Origin: Stappia taiwanensis
GTDB taxonomy: Bacteria > Pseudomonadota > Alphaproteobacteria > Rhizobiales > Stappiaceae
Length of the DNA: 64,000 nt
Assembly: GCF_014635285.1 (NCBI RefSeq)
Contig: NZ_BMCR01000007.1
Span: 181,340 to 245,339, forward strand
Reading direction: 5' to 3'
Shown: piece after piece, positions 26,091-36,309 of the stretch
Position numbering within the stretch: the first letter of the stretch is position 1
Layout: each line of letters starts with the position of its first letter
Notes under the pieces: model-generated
The model's input: the letters and a program-made list of their open reading frames with translations, nothing else
Database searches by the model: none
Told to the model about the DNA's origin: nothing
Made by a program: the position numbers and the translations under genes

Positions 26091-27800
26091 TCAATCGTCG
26101 GTTTCGCGGGCCTTCAGAGCCGCACCGAGAATGTCGCCGAGCGATGCGCCGGAGTCCGACGAACCGTACTGGGCAACAGCTTCCTTCTCTTCGGCGATTT
26201 CCAGCGCCTTGATGGAGACCGAAACCCGACGGGTCTTCTTGTCGAACTGGGTGATGCGGGCGTCGAACTTCTCACCAACCGAGAAACGCTCCGGACGCTG
26301 GTCCGCACGGTCACGGGCCAGATCGGCGCGACGCACGAAGGTCGTCAGGTCGGAATCGGTGATCTTGGCTTCAAGACCGCCTTCCTTGACCTCGAGCACT
26401 TCGCAGGTCACCACCGCGCCCTTGCGCAGTTCGCCAGCGGCAGCCGTGTCGAACGGATCACCGCCGAGCTGCTTGATGCCGAGCGAGATCCGCTCCTTGT
26501 CCATGTCGACGTCGAGCACGACGGCGCGAACCATGTCGCCCTTCTTGTACTCTTCGATGACCTGCTCGCCCGGACGGTTCCAGTCGAGATCGGACAGGTG
26601 AACCATGCCGTCCACGTCGCCATCGAGACCGATGAACAGACCGAACTCGGTCTTGTTCTTGACCTCGCCCTCGACCTCGGTGCCGGTCGGGAACTTGTCG
26701 GCGAAGGCTTCCCACGGGTTCTGGAGCGTCTGCTTCAGGCCGAGCGAGATGCGGCGCTTCACCGGGTCGACCTCGAGGATCATCACTTCCACTTCCTGCG
26801 AGGTGGAAACGATCTTGCCCGGATGGACGTTCTTCTTGGTCCAGGACATCTCCGACACGTGGATCAGGCCTTCGATGCCCGGCTCCAGTTCGACGAATGC
26901 GCCGTAGTCGGTGATGTTGGTCACGCGGCCGGTGAACTTGGCGTCGACCGGGTACTTGGCCTCGATGCCATCCCACGGATCGGCTTCCAGCTGCTTCATG
27001 CCCAGGGAGATGCGGTGCGTCTCCTGGTTGACGCGGATAATCTGCACCTTGACGGTCTGGCCGATGGCCAGCACTTCGCTCGGGTGGTTGATCCGGCGCC
27101 ATGCAATGTCGGTGACATGCAGCAGGCCGTCGATGCCGCCAAGGTCGACGAACGCACCGTAATCGGTGATGTTCTTGACCACGCCTTCCATGACCTGGCC
27201 TTCCTCGAGGCTCTGCACCAGCTCCGAACGCTGTTCGGCGCGGGTTTCCTCCAGAACGACACGGCGCGAGACAACGATGTTGCCGCGGCGCTTGTCCATC
27301 TTCAGGATCTGGAACGGCTGCGGGGTGTGCATCAGCGGCGCGACGTCGCGCACCGGACGGATGTCCACCTGGCTGCGCGGCAGGAAGGCCACGGCGCCGT
27401 CGAGGTCGACGGTGAAGCCACCCTTGACCTGGTTGAAGATCTGGCCGGTGACCTTCTCGTTCGCCTCGAAGGCGACTTCGAGACGGATCCAGCTCTCTTC
27501 ACGGCGAGCCTTGTCACGGGACAGGACGGCCTCGCCGAGGGCGTTTTCCACGCGCTCCAGATAGACCTCGACCTTGTCGCCGACGGACACGCCGGCGTCT
27601 TCGCCGTCACGTCCCTTGACGCCGAATTCCTTCAGCGCGATGCGGCCTTCGACCTTCAGGCCGACGTCGATCACCGCGAGATCTTTCTCGATAGCAATGA
27701 CCGTGCCGGTGACCACGGAGCCTTCGGACTGCTCCTGCTCTTCGAAGCTCTGCTCCAGAAGGGCGGCAAATTCATCGCGTGTCGGGTTCAAACTGCTCAT
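26091..27800 (-). CDS. rpsA: 30S ribosomal protein S1
   Basis: A 569-residue S1 with six consecutive S1/OB-fold RNA-binding repeats, visible as recurring ITDYGAFVDLGG, ITDYGAFVELEPG and KTEFGLFIGLDGD motifs, each followed by a GL(L/I)HV-type or MVHL segment. It binds mRNA leaders and helps the ribosome start on structured messages. I chose the ATG at 27800 (MSSLNPTRDEF), the usual alphaproteobacterial start, over the extension to 27908. Upstream on the same strand are cmk and aroA, the classical aroA-cmk-rpsA cluster. Confidence 0.97.
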   Translation of the reverse strand: MSSLNPTRDEFAALLEQSFEEQEQSEGSVVTGTVIAIEKDLAVIDVGLKVEGRIALKEFGVKGRDGEDAGVSVGDKVEVYLERVENALGEAVLSRDKARREESWIRLEVAFEANEKVTGQIFNQVKGGFTVDLDGAVAFLPRSQVDIRPVRDVAPLMHTPQPFQILKMDKRRGNIVVSRRVVLEETRAEQRSELVQSLEEGQVMEGVVKNITDYGAFVDLGGIDGLLHVTDIAWRRINHPSEVLAIGQTVKVQIIRVNQETHRISLGMKQLEADPWDGIEAKYPVDAKFTGRVTNITDYGAFVELEPGIEGLIHVSEMSWTKKNVHPGKIVSTSQEVEVMILEVDPVKRRISLGLKQTLQNPWEAFADKFPTGTEVEGEVKNKTEFGLFIGLDGDVDGMVHLSDLDWNRPGEQVIEEYKKGDMVRAVVLDVDMDKERISLGIKQLGGDPFDTAAAGELRKGAVVTCEVLEVKEGGLEAKITDSDLTTFVRRADLARDRADQRPERFSVGEKFDARITQFDKKTRRVSVSIKALEIAEEKEAVAQYGSSDSGASLGDILGAALKARETDD

Positions 27801-28069
27801 TGAAACTCCTGGCAGCCAATACTGGCTTGTCGCCGGCGGGTTCGTGTTGTGGTCGGTTTCCTGGCGCGTCCGGCGGTTCGCTCCATTGGCGAACTGCTTC
27901 CAGGCCATCGGTGCCGATGGCGGGGGCCGGCGAGGCGAACGGCGAAAAAACCAGCTATTTCAGTTCCGTGCTGCTGGCTTGAAGCCTGTGGCGGCACATG
28001 TCCAATGCGCCGATCCGAGGATCGGCGCGTCTGTCACGGTATGCGAAAAGCGCCGGCACCATGCCCGCT

Positions 28070-30090
<2,021 letters not shown>

Positions 30091-30268
30091 CTATCATGCC
30101 GAAAGCCATTCGTCACCGGCCCAGCGGTCGTGGGTGCCGGCGCGATTCGTTGCGCCTTTGCCGTTCGTGGAAAAAGGGTTTGACGACGCGGGGGGCATTA
30201 GGCTTTGACAGGAGGCGGGACAGCATTTATGCGAACGCCCGATTGTCAGAAAAACAAGGGTTATCACC

Positions 30269-30655
30269 GTGGCAAAACCCGAATTAGGCACCAAGCGGCT
30301 GTGCGGCGGTTGCGGCGCGAAATATTACGACTTGAACCGCAACCCCATTACCTGTCCGAAGTGCGGCGCGGTGTTCCAGCTCGCGCAGTCCGTGCGTCCG
30401 GCGAAGGCATCCAAGGCCGCGGCGACGGAGGAGGACGAGGATCTGGAGACCGAGGAGGATGGCGCCGAGCTGGTCAGCCTCGAGGAAGCGGATGCCGAGG
30501 CGGAAGGCGATTCGGCCGTCACCCTCGACGGCGACGATGACGACGAGATTGCCGACAATGCGGCCGATGACGACGTTTTCATCGATGATGAGGACGACGA
30601 CGAGGACGTTCCGGGGATCGTGGTCGAGCGCGACGACGAGGACACGGACCGCTAG
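30269..30655 (+). CDS. FYDLN acid-domain (TIGR02300) zinc-ribbon protein
   Basis: A 128-residue protein with a zinc ribbon at the N-terminus (CGGC at residues 12-15, CPKC at 29-32) surrounding the YYDLN motif that names the family, followed by a tail from about residue 50 that is almost entirely D and E. The family is nearly restricted to alphaproteobacteria and has no established function; the zinc ribbon plus acidic tail could suggest a nucleic-acid or protein mimic, but that is inference. The start codon is GTG at 30269. It is divergent from aroA and upstream of tRNA-Ala, with a hairpin after its stop. Confidence 0.9.
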   Translation: MAKPELGTKRLCGGCGAKYYDLNRNPITCPKCGAVFQLAQSVRPAKASKAAATEEDEDLETEEDGAELVSLEEADAEAEGDSAVTLDGDDDDEIADNAADDDVFIDDEDDDEDVPGIVVERDDEDTDR

Positions 30656-30664
30656 CGAATAACG

Positions 30665-30702
30665 CGCCCGCCGGCGTCCCGCGATCGGGATACCGGCGGG
30701 CG
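30665..30702 (+). terminator. Hairpin after the FYDLN gene, probable terminator
   Basis: Outer arms CGCCCGCCGG (30665-30674) and CCGGCGGGCG (30693-30702) pair perfectly, and an inner CCCG/CGGG stem closes the loop. It starts 10 nt after the stop codon. No T-run follows, so termination is probable but not certain. Confidence 0.5.
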
Positions 30703-30771
30703 GCCCTGCTCGATTGTCCACAGGGCTTGTGGAGTAAATCGGGCGAAGCGAAACAAGATGGATTATTCCTC

Positions 30772-30799
30772 TTGACTTGACCGGCGGAAGACGTATTTT
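30772..30799 (+). promoter_or_regulatory. Sigma-70 type promoter for tRNA-Ala
   Basis: TTGACT (30772-30777) and TATTTT (30794-30799) are separated by 16 bp in an AT-enriched patch upstream of tRNA-Ala. Transcription would begin near 30806, giving roughly a 97-nt leader before the mature tRNA. Confidence 0.55.
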
Positions 30800-30902
30800 C
30801 CGCCTCCATCGACAGGGCGAACCCAAACGCCGCTGCCGAATGACAAGCCCTCCGGCATCCCAATAGGGGCATCTGACGGCTTGCATGAACGACTGGTTTT
30901 AA

Positions 30903-30978
<76 letters not shown>

Positions 30979-30985
30979 GTCCTCT

Positions 30986-31002
30986 CTCACCGCTCCGGTG
31001 AG
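30986..31002 (+). terminator. Small hairpin after tRNA-Ala
   Basis: CTCACCG (30986-30992) and CGGTGAG (30996-31002) pair perfectly around a CTC loop, 7 nt after the tRNA CCA end. It is followed by a pyrimidine run of C rather than T, so it may only define the tRNA 3' trailer. Confidence 0.4.
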
Positions 31003-31115
31003 GTCTCCCCCCAAGCTTGAAATAATGGCATGCCGCGTTCGCGGCGGTGCATTGCGCGATCCAATGTGGCTCGCGACGCGCGGGCCCAGTATCGCGCGCC
31101 GCTTTCGGTCGGGGT

Positions 31116-31811
31116 TCAGCGCTCTGGCGCGCCGCGCGTCTCGCCGGCGAGCAAAATGCGCGCCATCGTGCTGACGTGAAACGTCGTCCAGCAGAAGATG
31201 CCGATGAACTTGGCGCCATCCTCCAGGTAGACCAGGTGCGCATCCAGGCTGTGAAAAATGGTGTCGACGGCCATGCTGGTGGCAAGGGCTGCGCCCGCAG
31301 TAAGAAACAGCAGCGGATCGGAGGCCATAACCCGGCGCCAGGCGACCAGTGCATAGCCCATTGCGAACAGGGCGATGGTGGCCAGCACCACATTTTGCGG
31401 AATGCCGAACTCCGGCAGGATCACCTCATGCAGCAGGAAGGCGTCATCAAGCGCCAGCCAGCCGGTGAACAGGCCGGCGAACAGCGCGAACAGGGTCGTT
31501 CCCCGCCGGGCGCCAGTGCACAATAGGATCAGCGCGCTGAACAGGCAGACGGCGGCGGTGATCACCCACAGCATGATGCCCAGCATCGACACGAAGCCAA
31601 AATAGGGGCGGCAGCAGGCGGGGGCGAATTCGGCCGCCGCCAGCGCGTCGAGGAACATCAGTTTCGGGTCGGCATAGGGCTGCAGCAGCACAGCGGCGAT
31701 GAGCGCGCCAGGAAAAAGCAGGCTGGCGATGCGAATGCTCCAGACTGGCCAGGCATCCGGTGTGATGGCGGTGTGAGGGGGCGGGGAGGCGGGGGAGGAG
31801 GCGTGGGACAT
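31116..31811 (-). CDS. Multi-pass membrane protein of unknown function
   Basis: I do not recognise this 231-residue protein. It has a proline- and serine-rich N-terminus and about six to seven hydrophobic segments (near residues 27-45, 70-100, 104-122, 139-157, 164-183 and 200-220). Possible functional polar positions within or next to membranes are LALDDAFLLHEVILPEF near residues 117-133, AVDTIFHSLDAH near 180-191, and CWTTFHVS near 207-214, where acidic and histidine residues recur and might bind metal. It is divergent from hsp20 across a 347-bp gap and has no operon partner. The GC-rich codon usage resembles its neighbours. Confidence 0.7.
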   Translation of the reverse strand: MSHASSPASPPPHTAITPDAWPVWSIRIASLLFPGALIAAVLLQPYADPKLMFLDALAAAEFAPACCRPYFGFVSMLGIMLWVITAAVCLFSALILLCTGARRGTTLFALFAGLFTGWLALDDAFLLHEVILPEFGIPQNVVLATIALFAMGYALVAWRRVMASDPLLFLTAGAALATSMAVDTIFHSLDAHLVYLEDGAKFIGIFCWTTFHVSTMARILLAGETRGAPER

Positions 31812-32158
31812 GATCTGCCTGTGTGGTGGCCGGCCTTGCGGACGCCCGCACTGTGCTGCCGGATGGATGGGCCGCCGGTGAGGGGCGGCATCGGATGCAA
31901 TGCGGCGCCGTTTTTATCCGCTCTTCCTGAAAAATGGATTGAACGGAGATGGGCCGAGGCTGCCGTCGCGGTGGCCTTTTCTTGAATCTGAGTCGGCAAG
32001 TCGCCATATAAGAACGCGACAGGGCATGATGCCCTCCCCCGGATGCCATGATGGGTCCGGGCCGTTGGGAGCGTGCGATCAGGTTTTGGCCAAGGCGGCG
32101 AAAACGTGAGATTGGCGCTTCCCGGTTGAAAGGCCGCTTTTGAAAAGGGCTTTGACAT
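31812..32158. other. Divergent intergenic region upstream of hsp20
   Basis: About 350 bp without a gene. An AT-richer stretch near 31900-32010 and a small GGGCAT/ATGCCC palindrome at 32023-32035 are the only structure I see. I could not identify a heat-shock promoter or an RNA-thermometer fold with a masked ribosome site. Confidence 0.4.
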
Positions 32159-32587
32159 ATGACGCGAATGTCGACGTTCTCCAGTCCGCTTCTCCTTGGC
32201 TTTGAGGATATCGAGCGGGTTCTGGACCGGGTCAGCAAGGCAGCCAATGACGGTTATCCGCCGTACAATATCGAGCGCATGCCGAAGACCGAAACCCATG
32301 GCGATATCATCCGGATCACCTTGGCGGTGGCCGGGTTCACCCGCGATCAGCTCGACGTCAGCGTCGAGGAAAGCCAGTTGGTGATTCGCGGGCGTCAGGA
32401 AGACGACAAGACGCGCCAGTTCCTGCATCGTGGGATCGCCGCCCGCCAGTTCCAGCGGGCCTTCGTTCTGGCCGAGGGGATCGAGATCCTCGGGGCGGAA
32501 TTGAAGGACGGCCTCCTGTCGATCGATCTGGTCCGCCCCGAACCGGAGCGCGTGGTGCGCCGGATCGAAATCGAGGCAAGGGACTAG
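32159..32587 (+). CDS. Small heat-shock protein, Hsp20 family
   Basis: A 142-residue alpha-crystallin-type chaperone. The N-terminus (SSPLLLGFEDIERVLDRV) and YPPYNIER lead into the beta-sandwich core with GDIIRITLAVAGF, LVIRGRQ, the FLHRGIAARQFQRAFVL block and the C-terminal LKDGLLSIDLVRPEPE. Such proteins hold unfolding proteins for refolding by DnaK/GrpE. In rhizobia class A Hsp20 genes are heat-induced. Either the ATG at 32159 or the one at 32168 could be the start; neither has a strong ribosome site. A DUF1150 gene follows 167 bp downstream, a pairing recurrent in alphaproteobacteria. Confidence 0.92.
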   Translation: MTRMSTFSSPLLLGFEDIERVLDRVSKAANDGYPPYNIERMPKTETHGDIIRITLAVAGFTRDQLDVSVEESQLVIRGRQEDDKTRQFLHRGIAARQFQRAFVLAEGIEILGAELKDGLLSIDLVRPEPERVVRRIEIEARD

Positions 32588-32754
32588 ACAGTCCGCGCAG
32601 GGCACGGAATGGACGCATCGCGCATGGCGCGAGGAACCGTTCCGCCTTTTCAAACGCTGTTCAACACATCTGCCAGCCGCTCGCCGGAAAGGGGGCGGCG
32701 ATCCCTATCGGCTGCGTATCGGCCGAAAGGGAGCAAGTGGTAAGGAGTACTGCG

Positions 32755-33015
32755 ATGACGATGCGCGACACACAGCCCATGGTGATGGAAAACGAGGCCT
32801 TGCAGGCGCTCGGCTCCGGACAGATCGCCTATGTCCGGTCCATGACTTCCGATGATCTCCTGACGCTGTTTCCCGAGGTGCCGAAGCTGGAGAGCGGCTT
32901 GCATCTGTGGGTCCTGCTCAATGCCGATGGCACGCCGATCATGCTGGCCGACAGCCGCGAGGCCGTTCTGGCCAATGCGGCGGAGCAGCGTTTGCAGACC
33001 GTCTGGCTGCATTGA
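32755..33015 (+). CDS. DUF1150 family protein
   Basis: An 86-residue protein with the DUF1150 pattern: LGSGQIAYVRSMTSDDLL, then LHLWVLLNADGTPIMLADSR and an alanine-rich end. It has no known function; family members sit beside Hsp20 genes in many alphaproteobacteria, so a role linked to heat-shock proteostasis is a guess by association. The ATG at 32755 is preceded by a clear TAAGGAG ribosome site at 32741-32747, which decides the start over an earlier in-frame codon at 32737. Confidence 0.85.
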   Translation: MTMRDTQPMVMENEALQALGSGQIAYVRSMTSDDLLTLFPEVPKLESGLHLWVLLNADGTPIMLADSREAVLANAAEQRLQTVWLH

Positions 33016-33040
33016 GTGCTGGCGGGAGAGGATAGTGCGA

Positions 33041-33082
33041 AAAAGGGCCATGGACAGCCTGACGGTCGTCCATGGCCCTTTT
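33041..33082. terminator. Bidirectional terminator between DUF1150 gene and ptsN
   Basis: A perfect 15-bp inverted repeat (33041-33055 with 33068-33082) begins with AAAA and ends with TTTT, so the hairpin carries a T-run on both strands. It lies between the convergent DUF1150 and ptsN genes. Confidence 0.88.
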
Positions 33083-33149
33083 GCATGGGCATCGCGCCGC
33101 CGGGGAGCCTGCCCCGGCGTTTACGTGTCTGATCGGCGCTGTTGCGGGA

Positions 33150-33614
33150 TCAGGCGGCGTTGGTCGCGGCGGTTTGGGTGAGAATGGTGTAAAGCGCGTC
33201 GGAATCGGTCGTGGCGCGCAGCTTGGCGGCGGTGCCGGGGTCGCGCATGCGCCGGGCGATCCGTGCCAGCGCCTTCAAGTGATCCGCTCCGGCGCCTTCC
33301 GGAGCCAGCAGGACGAACATCAGGTCGACCGGCTGATCGTCGAGCGCATCGAAGTCGATCGGCTTTTCGAGCCGGGCGAAAAGGCCGACGAGCTTGTCCA
33401 GGGCATTGAGTTTGCCGTGGGGAATGGCGATGCCGTTGCCCACGCCCGTGGAGCCCAGGCGTTCACGCTGCAACAGCGTATCGAAGATATCGCGCTCCGG
33501 CAGGCCGGTCACCGCCGCTGCCTTGAGCGCCAGTTCCTGCAAGGCCTGCTTCTTGCTGTTCGCTTTCAGGCTCGGAACGATCGCCTTCGACGTGATGAGA
33601 TCGTTGAGATCCAT
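33150..33614 (-). CDS. ptsN: PTS IIA-like nitrogen regulatory protein
   Basis: A 154-residue EIIA-Ntr. The phosphoacceptor histidine lies in GNGIAIPHGKL near residue 66, followed by LEKPIDFDALD and VDLMFVLLAPE, the family core. It receives phosphate from PtsP via HPr and, in its unphosphorylated state, regulates potassium transport, sigma-54-linked nitrogen metabolism and, in rhizobia, ABC transporters. It is the last gene of rpoN-hpf-ptsN on the minus strand, the usual arrangement. With HPr and HprK at 5672-7003, this window supplies most of the regulatory PTS except PtsP. Confidence 0.95.
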   Translation of the reverse strand: MDLNDLITSKAIVPSLKANSKKQALQELALKAAAVTGLPERDIFDTLLQRERLGSTGVGNGIAIPHGKLNALDKLVGLFARLEKPIDFDALDDQPVDLMFVLLAPEGAGADHLKALARIARRMRDPGTAAKLRATTDSDALYTILTQTAATNAA

Positions 33615-33652
33615 GATGCGGCCTGTGTCTGGGGTTTAAAGAGCAATGCAAG

Positions 33653-33679
33653 GCTTCCCGCCCGAAAAGGGCGGGAAGC
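33653..33679 (-). terminator. Hairpin in the hpf-ptsN gap
   Basis: GCTTCCCGCCC (33653-33663) and GGGCGGGAAGC (33669-33679) form a perfect 11-bp stem around GAAAA, 8 nt downstream of the hpf stop. There is no T-run on the minus strand, so it may attenuate or protect the hpf mRNA end and lower ptsN expression rather than fully terminate. Confidence 0.45.
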
Positions 33680-33686
33680 TCAAGGA

Positions 33687-34262
33687 TTATTGAGCTGCGT
33701 GCTCGGGGTCGATCCAGCCGAAGTTCCCGTCGGCGCGCCGATACACCACATTCACCGAACCGCTGCCGGCGTTGCGGAACACCACCAGCGGGGCCTCGGC
33801 CAGGTCAAGCTGCATCACCGCCATGCCGACGGTCATGGTCTTCACCTTGGCGGCGGTTTCGGCAACGATGATCGGAGTGAAGTCGGCGGGGACCTCTTCC
33901 TCGTCCTCGACGGGGGCCAGCACGTAGGACGCTGCATCGAGCGCCTCGCGGCCATTGGCACCGTGATTGTGATGGTCCTTGAGCTTGCGCTTGTAGCGCC
34001 GCAGGCGCTTGTCGATACGCTCGGCGGCGGCATCGAAGCACTGGCGCGGATCGGCGTTGTCGGCCGAAACCTGCAGGTCGATTCCCGTGTCGAGATGCAG
34101 CAGGCATTCCGACCGGAAACCGGAGCCCTCGCGGCCGATGGTGACATGCCCGGTGTAGCCGCCATCGAAGTACTTCGAAACGATTTCCTCGATCCGGTCC
34201 TCGATATGCGTCCTCAGGGCATCGCCCACATCGACGTTCTTCCCGGATACCCGCAGAGTCAT
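33687..34262 (-). CDS. hpf: Ribosome hibernation promoting factor, long form
   Basis: A 191-residue long HPF/RaiA. The N-terminal domain (residues 1 to about 105) opens MTLRVSGKNVDVGDALRTHI and contains the basic RLRRYKRKLKDHH helix that binds the ribosome; the C-terminal domain (about 130-191) has VVRRAD-like FGWIDPEH features that dimerise ribosomes into 100S particles. It acts in stationary phase or starvation. The ATG at 34262 is the family start; the longer frame to 34661 overlaps rpoN sequence and is rejected. It follows rpoN on the same strand after about 350 bp. Confidence 0.94.
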   Translation of the reverse strand: MTLRVSGKNVDVGDALRTHIEDRIEEIVSKYFDGGYTGHVTIGREGSGFRSECLLHLDTGIDLQVSADNADPRQCFDAAAERIDKRLRRYKRKLKDHHNHGANGREALDAASYVLAPVEDEEEVPADFTPIIVAETAAKVKTMTVGMAVMQLDLAEAPLVVFRNAGSGSVNVVYRRADGNFGWIDPEHAAQ

Positions 34263-34611
34263 GGGAACCTCTTCTTTTTCTGGATGGCCGATCGGCACAG
34301 CCGCGGTACATCGGCGGCTTGCGAACCGGAGGGGCGCTTTCGCCTCACGCCCGGTCTTTGCCAATGCCAGGCGTCCGCGATCACGCGGTCGCGCCCGACA
34401 TGCTTTGAGGGCGGTGCTATAAGCGTCCGCCATCGTGAAGTCAAATGAACTCGCCCTTCCGTCTCCGGCGGCATTTGGCCACGGAGCGCAAGCATCTGGG
34501 CAATCGCAAGAAACGTCATTGATCACCTGTAGCCCTTGCCCCCGGGGGCGTTCCCGGTCCGGATCCTTGTTGCCTCGGGCTGAGGCCTTTGGGGAGTGCA
34601 TCATCGCCAGC
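34263..34611. other. rpoN-hpf intergenic region
   Basis: About 350 bp with no gene. It contains a loop-less GCCCCCGGGGGC palindrome at 34539-34550 and should hold the hpf promoter. I looked for a sigma-54 GG-N10-GC element facing hpf and found only a weak partial match near 34360. Confidence 0.4.
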
Positions 34612-36213
34612 TTAGCCCATTCGTGCCCGCTTTTCCCGTCGTCTTTGTACGGATGACGCAATCCTCAAGGATTCCCTATATTTAGCGACTGTCCGCCGGG
34701 CAATGTCGATGCCTTCGCCGTTCAGAAGCTTGACAATTGTATCATCGGAAAGGATCGCGTCGGGTTTTTCCGCATCGATCAACTGACGGATCCGGTGACG
34801 CACCGCCTCGGCGGAATGGGCATCGCCGCCGCCAGACGCGGGGATGGCCGCTGAAAAGAAGAATTTCAGCTCGAAGATGCCGCGCGGTGTCGCCATGTAT
34901 TTGTTGGACGTCACCCGGCTGACCGTGGATTCGTGCATGGAAATCGCATCGGCGATGGTACGCAGGTTGAGCGGTCGCAGGTGCTGGACGCCCTGGCTGA
35001 GGAAGGCGTCCTGCTGGCGGACGATCTCCGTGGCCACCTTCAGGATGGTGCGCGCCCGCTGGTCGAGGCTCTTGGTCAGCCAGTTGGCGGTCTGCAGGCA
35101 GTCGGTGAGAAACGCCTTCTCGGTTTCGTTGCGGGCCGATTGGGCGACCGTCGCGTAATAGGTCTGATTGACCAGCACCTTGGGGAGGGTGTCGCTGTTC
35201 AGCTCCACCTGCCAGCCGCCGTCGCGCGCCGGCCGGACGATCACATCGGGCACCACCGGCTGGATCAGCGTGTCGCCGAAGGAGCTGCCGGGCTTCGGAT
35301 CGAGCGCCTTCAGCTCGCCGATCATCTCGGCCAGATCCTCGTCATCGACACCGCAGGCGGATTTCAGCGCGGGGAAGTCATGGCGCGCCAGCAACTCGAT
35401 GTTGTCGATCAGCCGTGCCATGGCCGGATCGTAGCGGTTTTTCTCCGCCAGTTGCAGCGCCAGGCATTCGCCAAGGGATGTGGCGAACACCCCGGTCGGC
35501 TCCAGGGTCTTGAGCATGCCATGCACCCGGTCGAGCCGGGCCCGGTCGATGCCCATCCGCTCCGCCGCCTCATCGAGGTCGATGCGCAGATATCCCGCTT
35601 CATCCAGGCTGTCGATCAGTTGCTGGGCGATCATCCGGTCCGCCGGATCGGTCAGCGCCAACACCATCTGGTCGCCGAGATGGCTGGCAAGCGTGGTGTC
35701 GGAGGCAACGAACGCCTCCAGATTGTAGTCTTCCCCGCTGCCGGACCCGGCGCCCGCGCCGCGCCCGGAAAGGCCCGTCTGCCAAGGGTCGGGCTGACGC
35801 GGATCGGATGCGGTGGCGGCGGGTTTCGTTCCCGGGTCGTCCGGGAAGACATTGCCGAGGTCGGTGTCGAGCCGCGCGGCGATCTCTTCGGCGCCGGTGT
35901 TCAGCTCGGTGTGCAGCCACTCGCTGTCGCCATCGGCAGAGCCTGCGCGGCCGTCCTCGCCGCCCTCTCCCGGATCGGCGTCGCGACGATCGTCGCTGCC
36001 CGAGGCGGTGAACGCCTCTTCCGCGGGGCGCTCGTCGGTGGTGGGGCCGTCCGTCTCGACGGCCTCCAGCAGCGGGTTGCGCTCCAGTTCCGCGTCCACA
36101 TAGCTGGTGAGGTCAAGGCTCGACATCTGCAGCAGCTTGATGGCTTGCATCAACTGCGGCGTCATAACCAGGGATTGTCCCTGGCGGATCTCAAGCTTTG
36201 GCGATAGGGCCAT
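34612..36213 (-). CDS. rpoN: RNA polymerase sigma-54 factor
   Basis: A 533-residue sigma-54. Region I is the glutamine/leucine-rich start (GQSLVMTPQLMQAIKLLQMS), region II is an acidic linker (about residues 55-165), then the core-binding domain, and the C-terminus carries the RpoN box ARRTVAKYRE near residues 505-514, which reads the -24 element. It directs transcription of nitrogen and other activator-dependent genes. It is followed by hpf and ptsN and preceded by lptB, the standard proteobacterial lptA-lptB-rpoN-hpf-ptsN order. Confidence 0.97.
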   Translation of the reverse strand: MALSPKLEIRQGQSLVMTPQLMQAIKLLQMSSLDLTSYVDAELERNPLLEAVETDGPTTDERPAEEAFTASGSDDRRDADPGEGGEDGRAGSADGDSEWLHTELNTGAEEIAARLDTDLGNVFPDDPGTKPAATASDPRQPDPWQTGLSGRGAGAGSGSGEDYNLEAFVASDTTLASHLGDQMVLALTDPADRMIAQQLIDSLDEAGYLRIDLDEAAERMGIDRARLDRVHGMLKTLEPTGVFATSLGECLALQLAEKNRYDPAMARLIDNIELLARHDFPALKSACGVDDEDLAEMIGELKALDPKPGSSFGDTLIQPVVPDVIVRPARDGGWQVELNSDTLPKVLVNQTYYATVAQSARNETEKAFLTDCLQTANWLTKSLDQRARTILKVATEIVRQQDAFLSQGVQHLRPLNLRTIADAISMHESTVSRVTSNKYMATPRGIFELKFFFSAAIPASGGGDAHSAEAVRHRIRQLIDAEKPDAILSDDTIVKLLNGEGIDIARRTVAKYRESLRIASSVQRRREKRARMG

Positions 36214-36309
36214 GAGGCTCCCGGAAAGGCTCGGCGGAAGAATGCGGCGGATCGTCGGTCGGTTCCGTTTGGTCCGCTTCTTGCATTCTACCTCAACGCC
36301 ACGCCCGCT

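Noticed and set aside
32100..32158. RNA thermometer (ROSE) before hsp20
   Set aside because: I could not find a pyrimidine-rich partner sequence masking a ribosome site; the leader lacks the ROSE-type end.
34340..34400. Sigma-54 promoter for hpf
   Set aside because: TGGCAT is present on the minus strand, but the GC of the -12 element is missing at the required distance.
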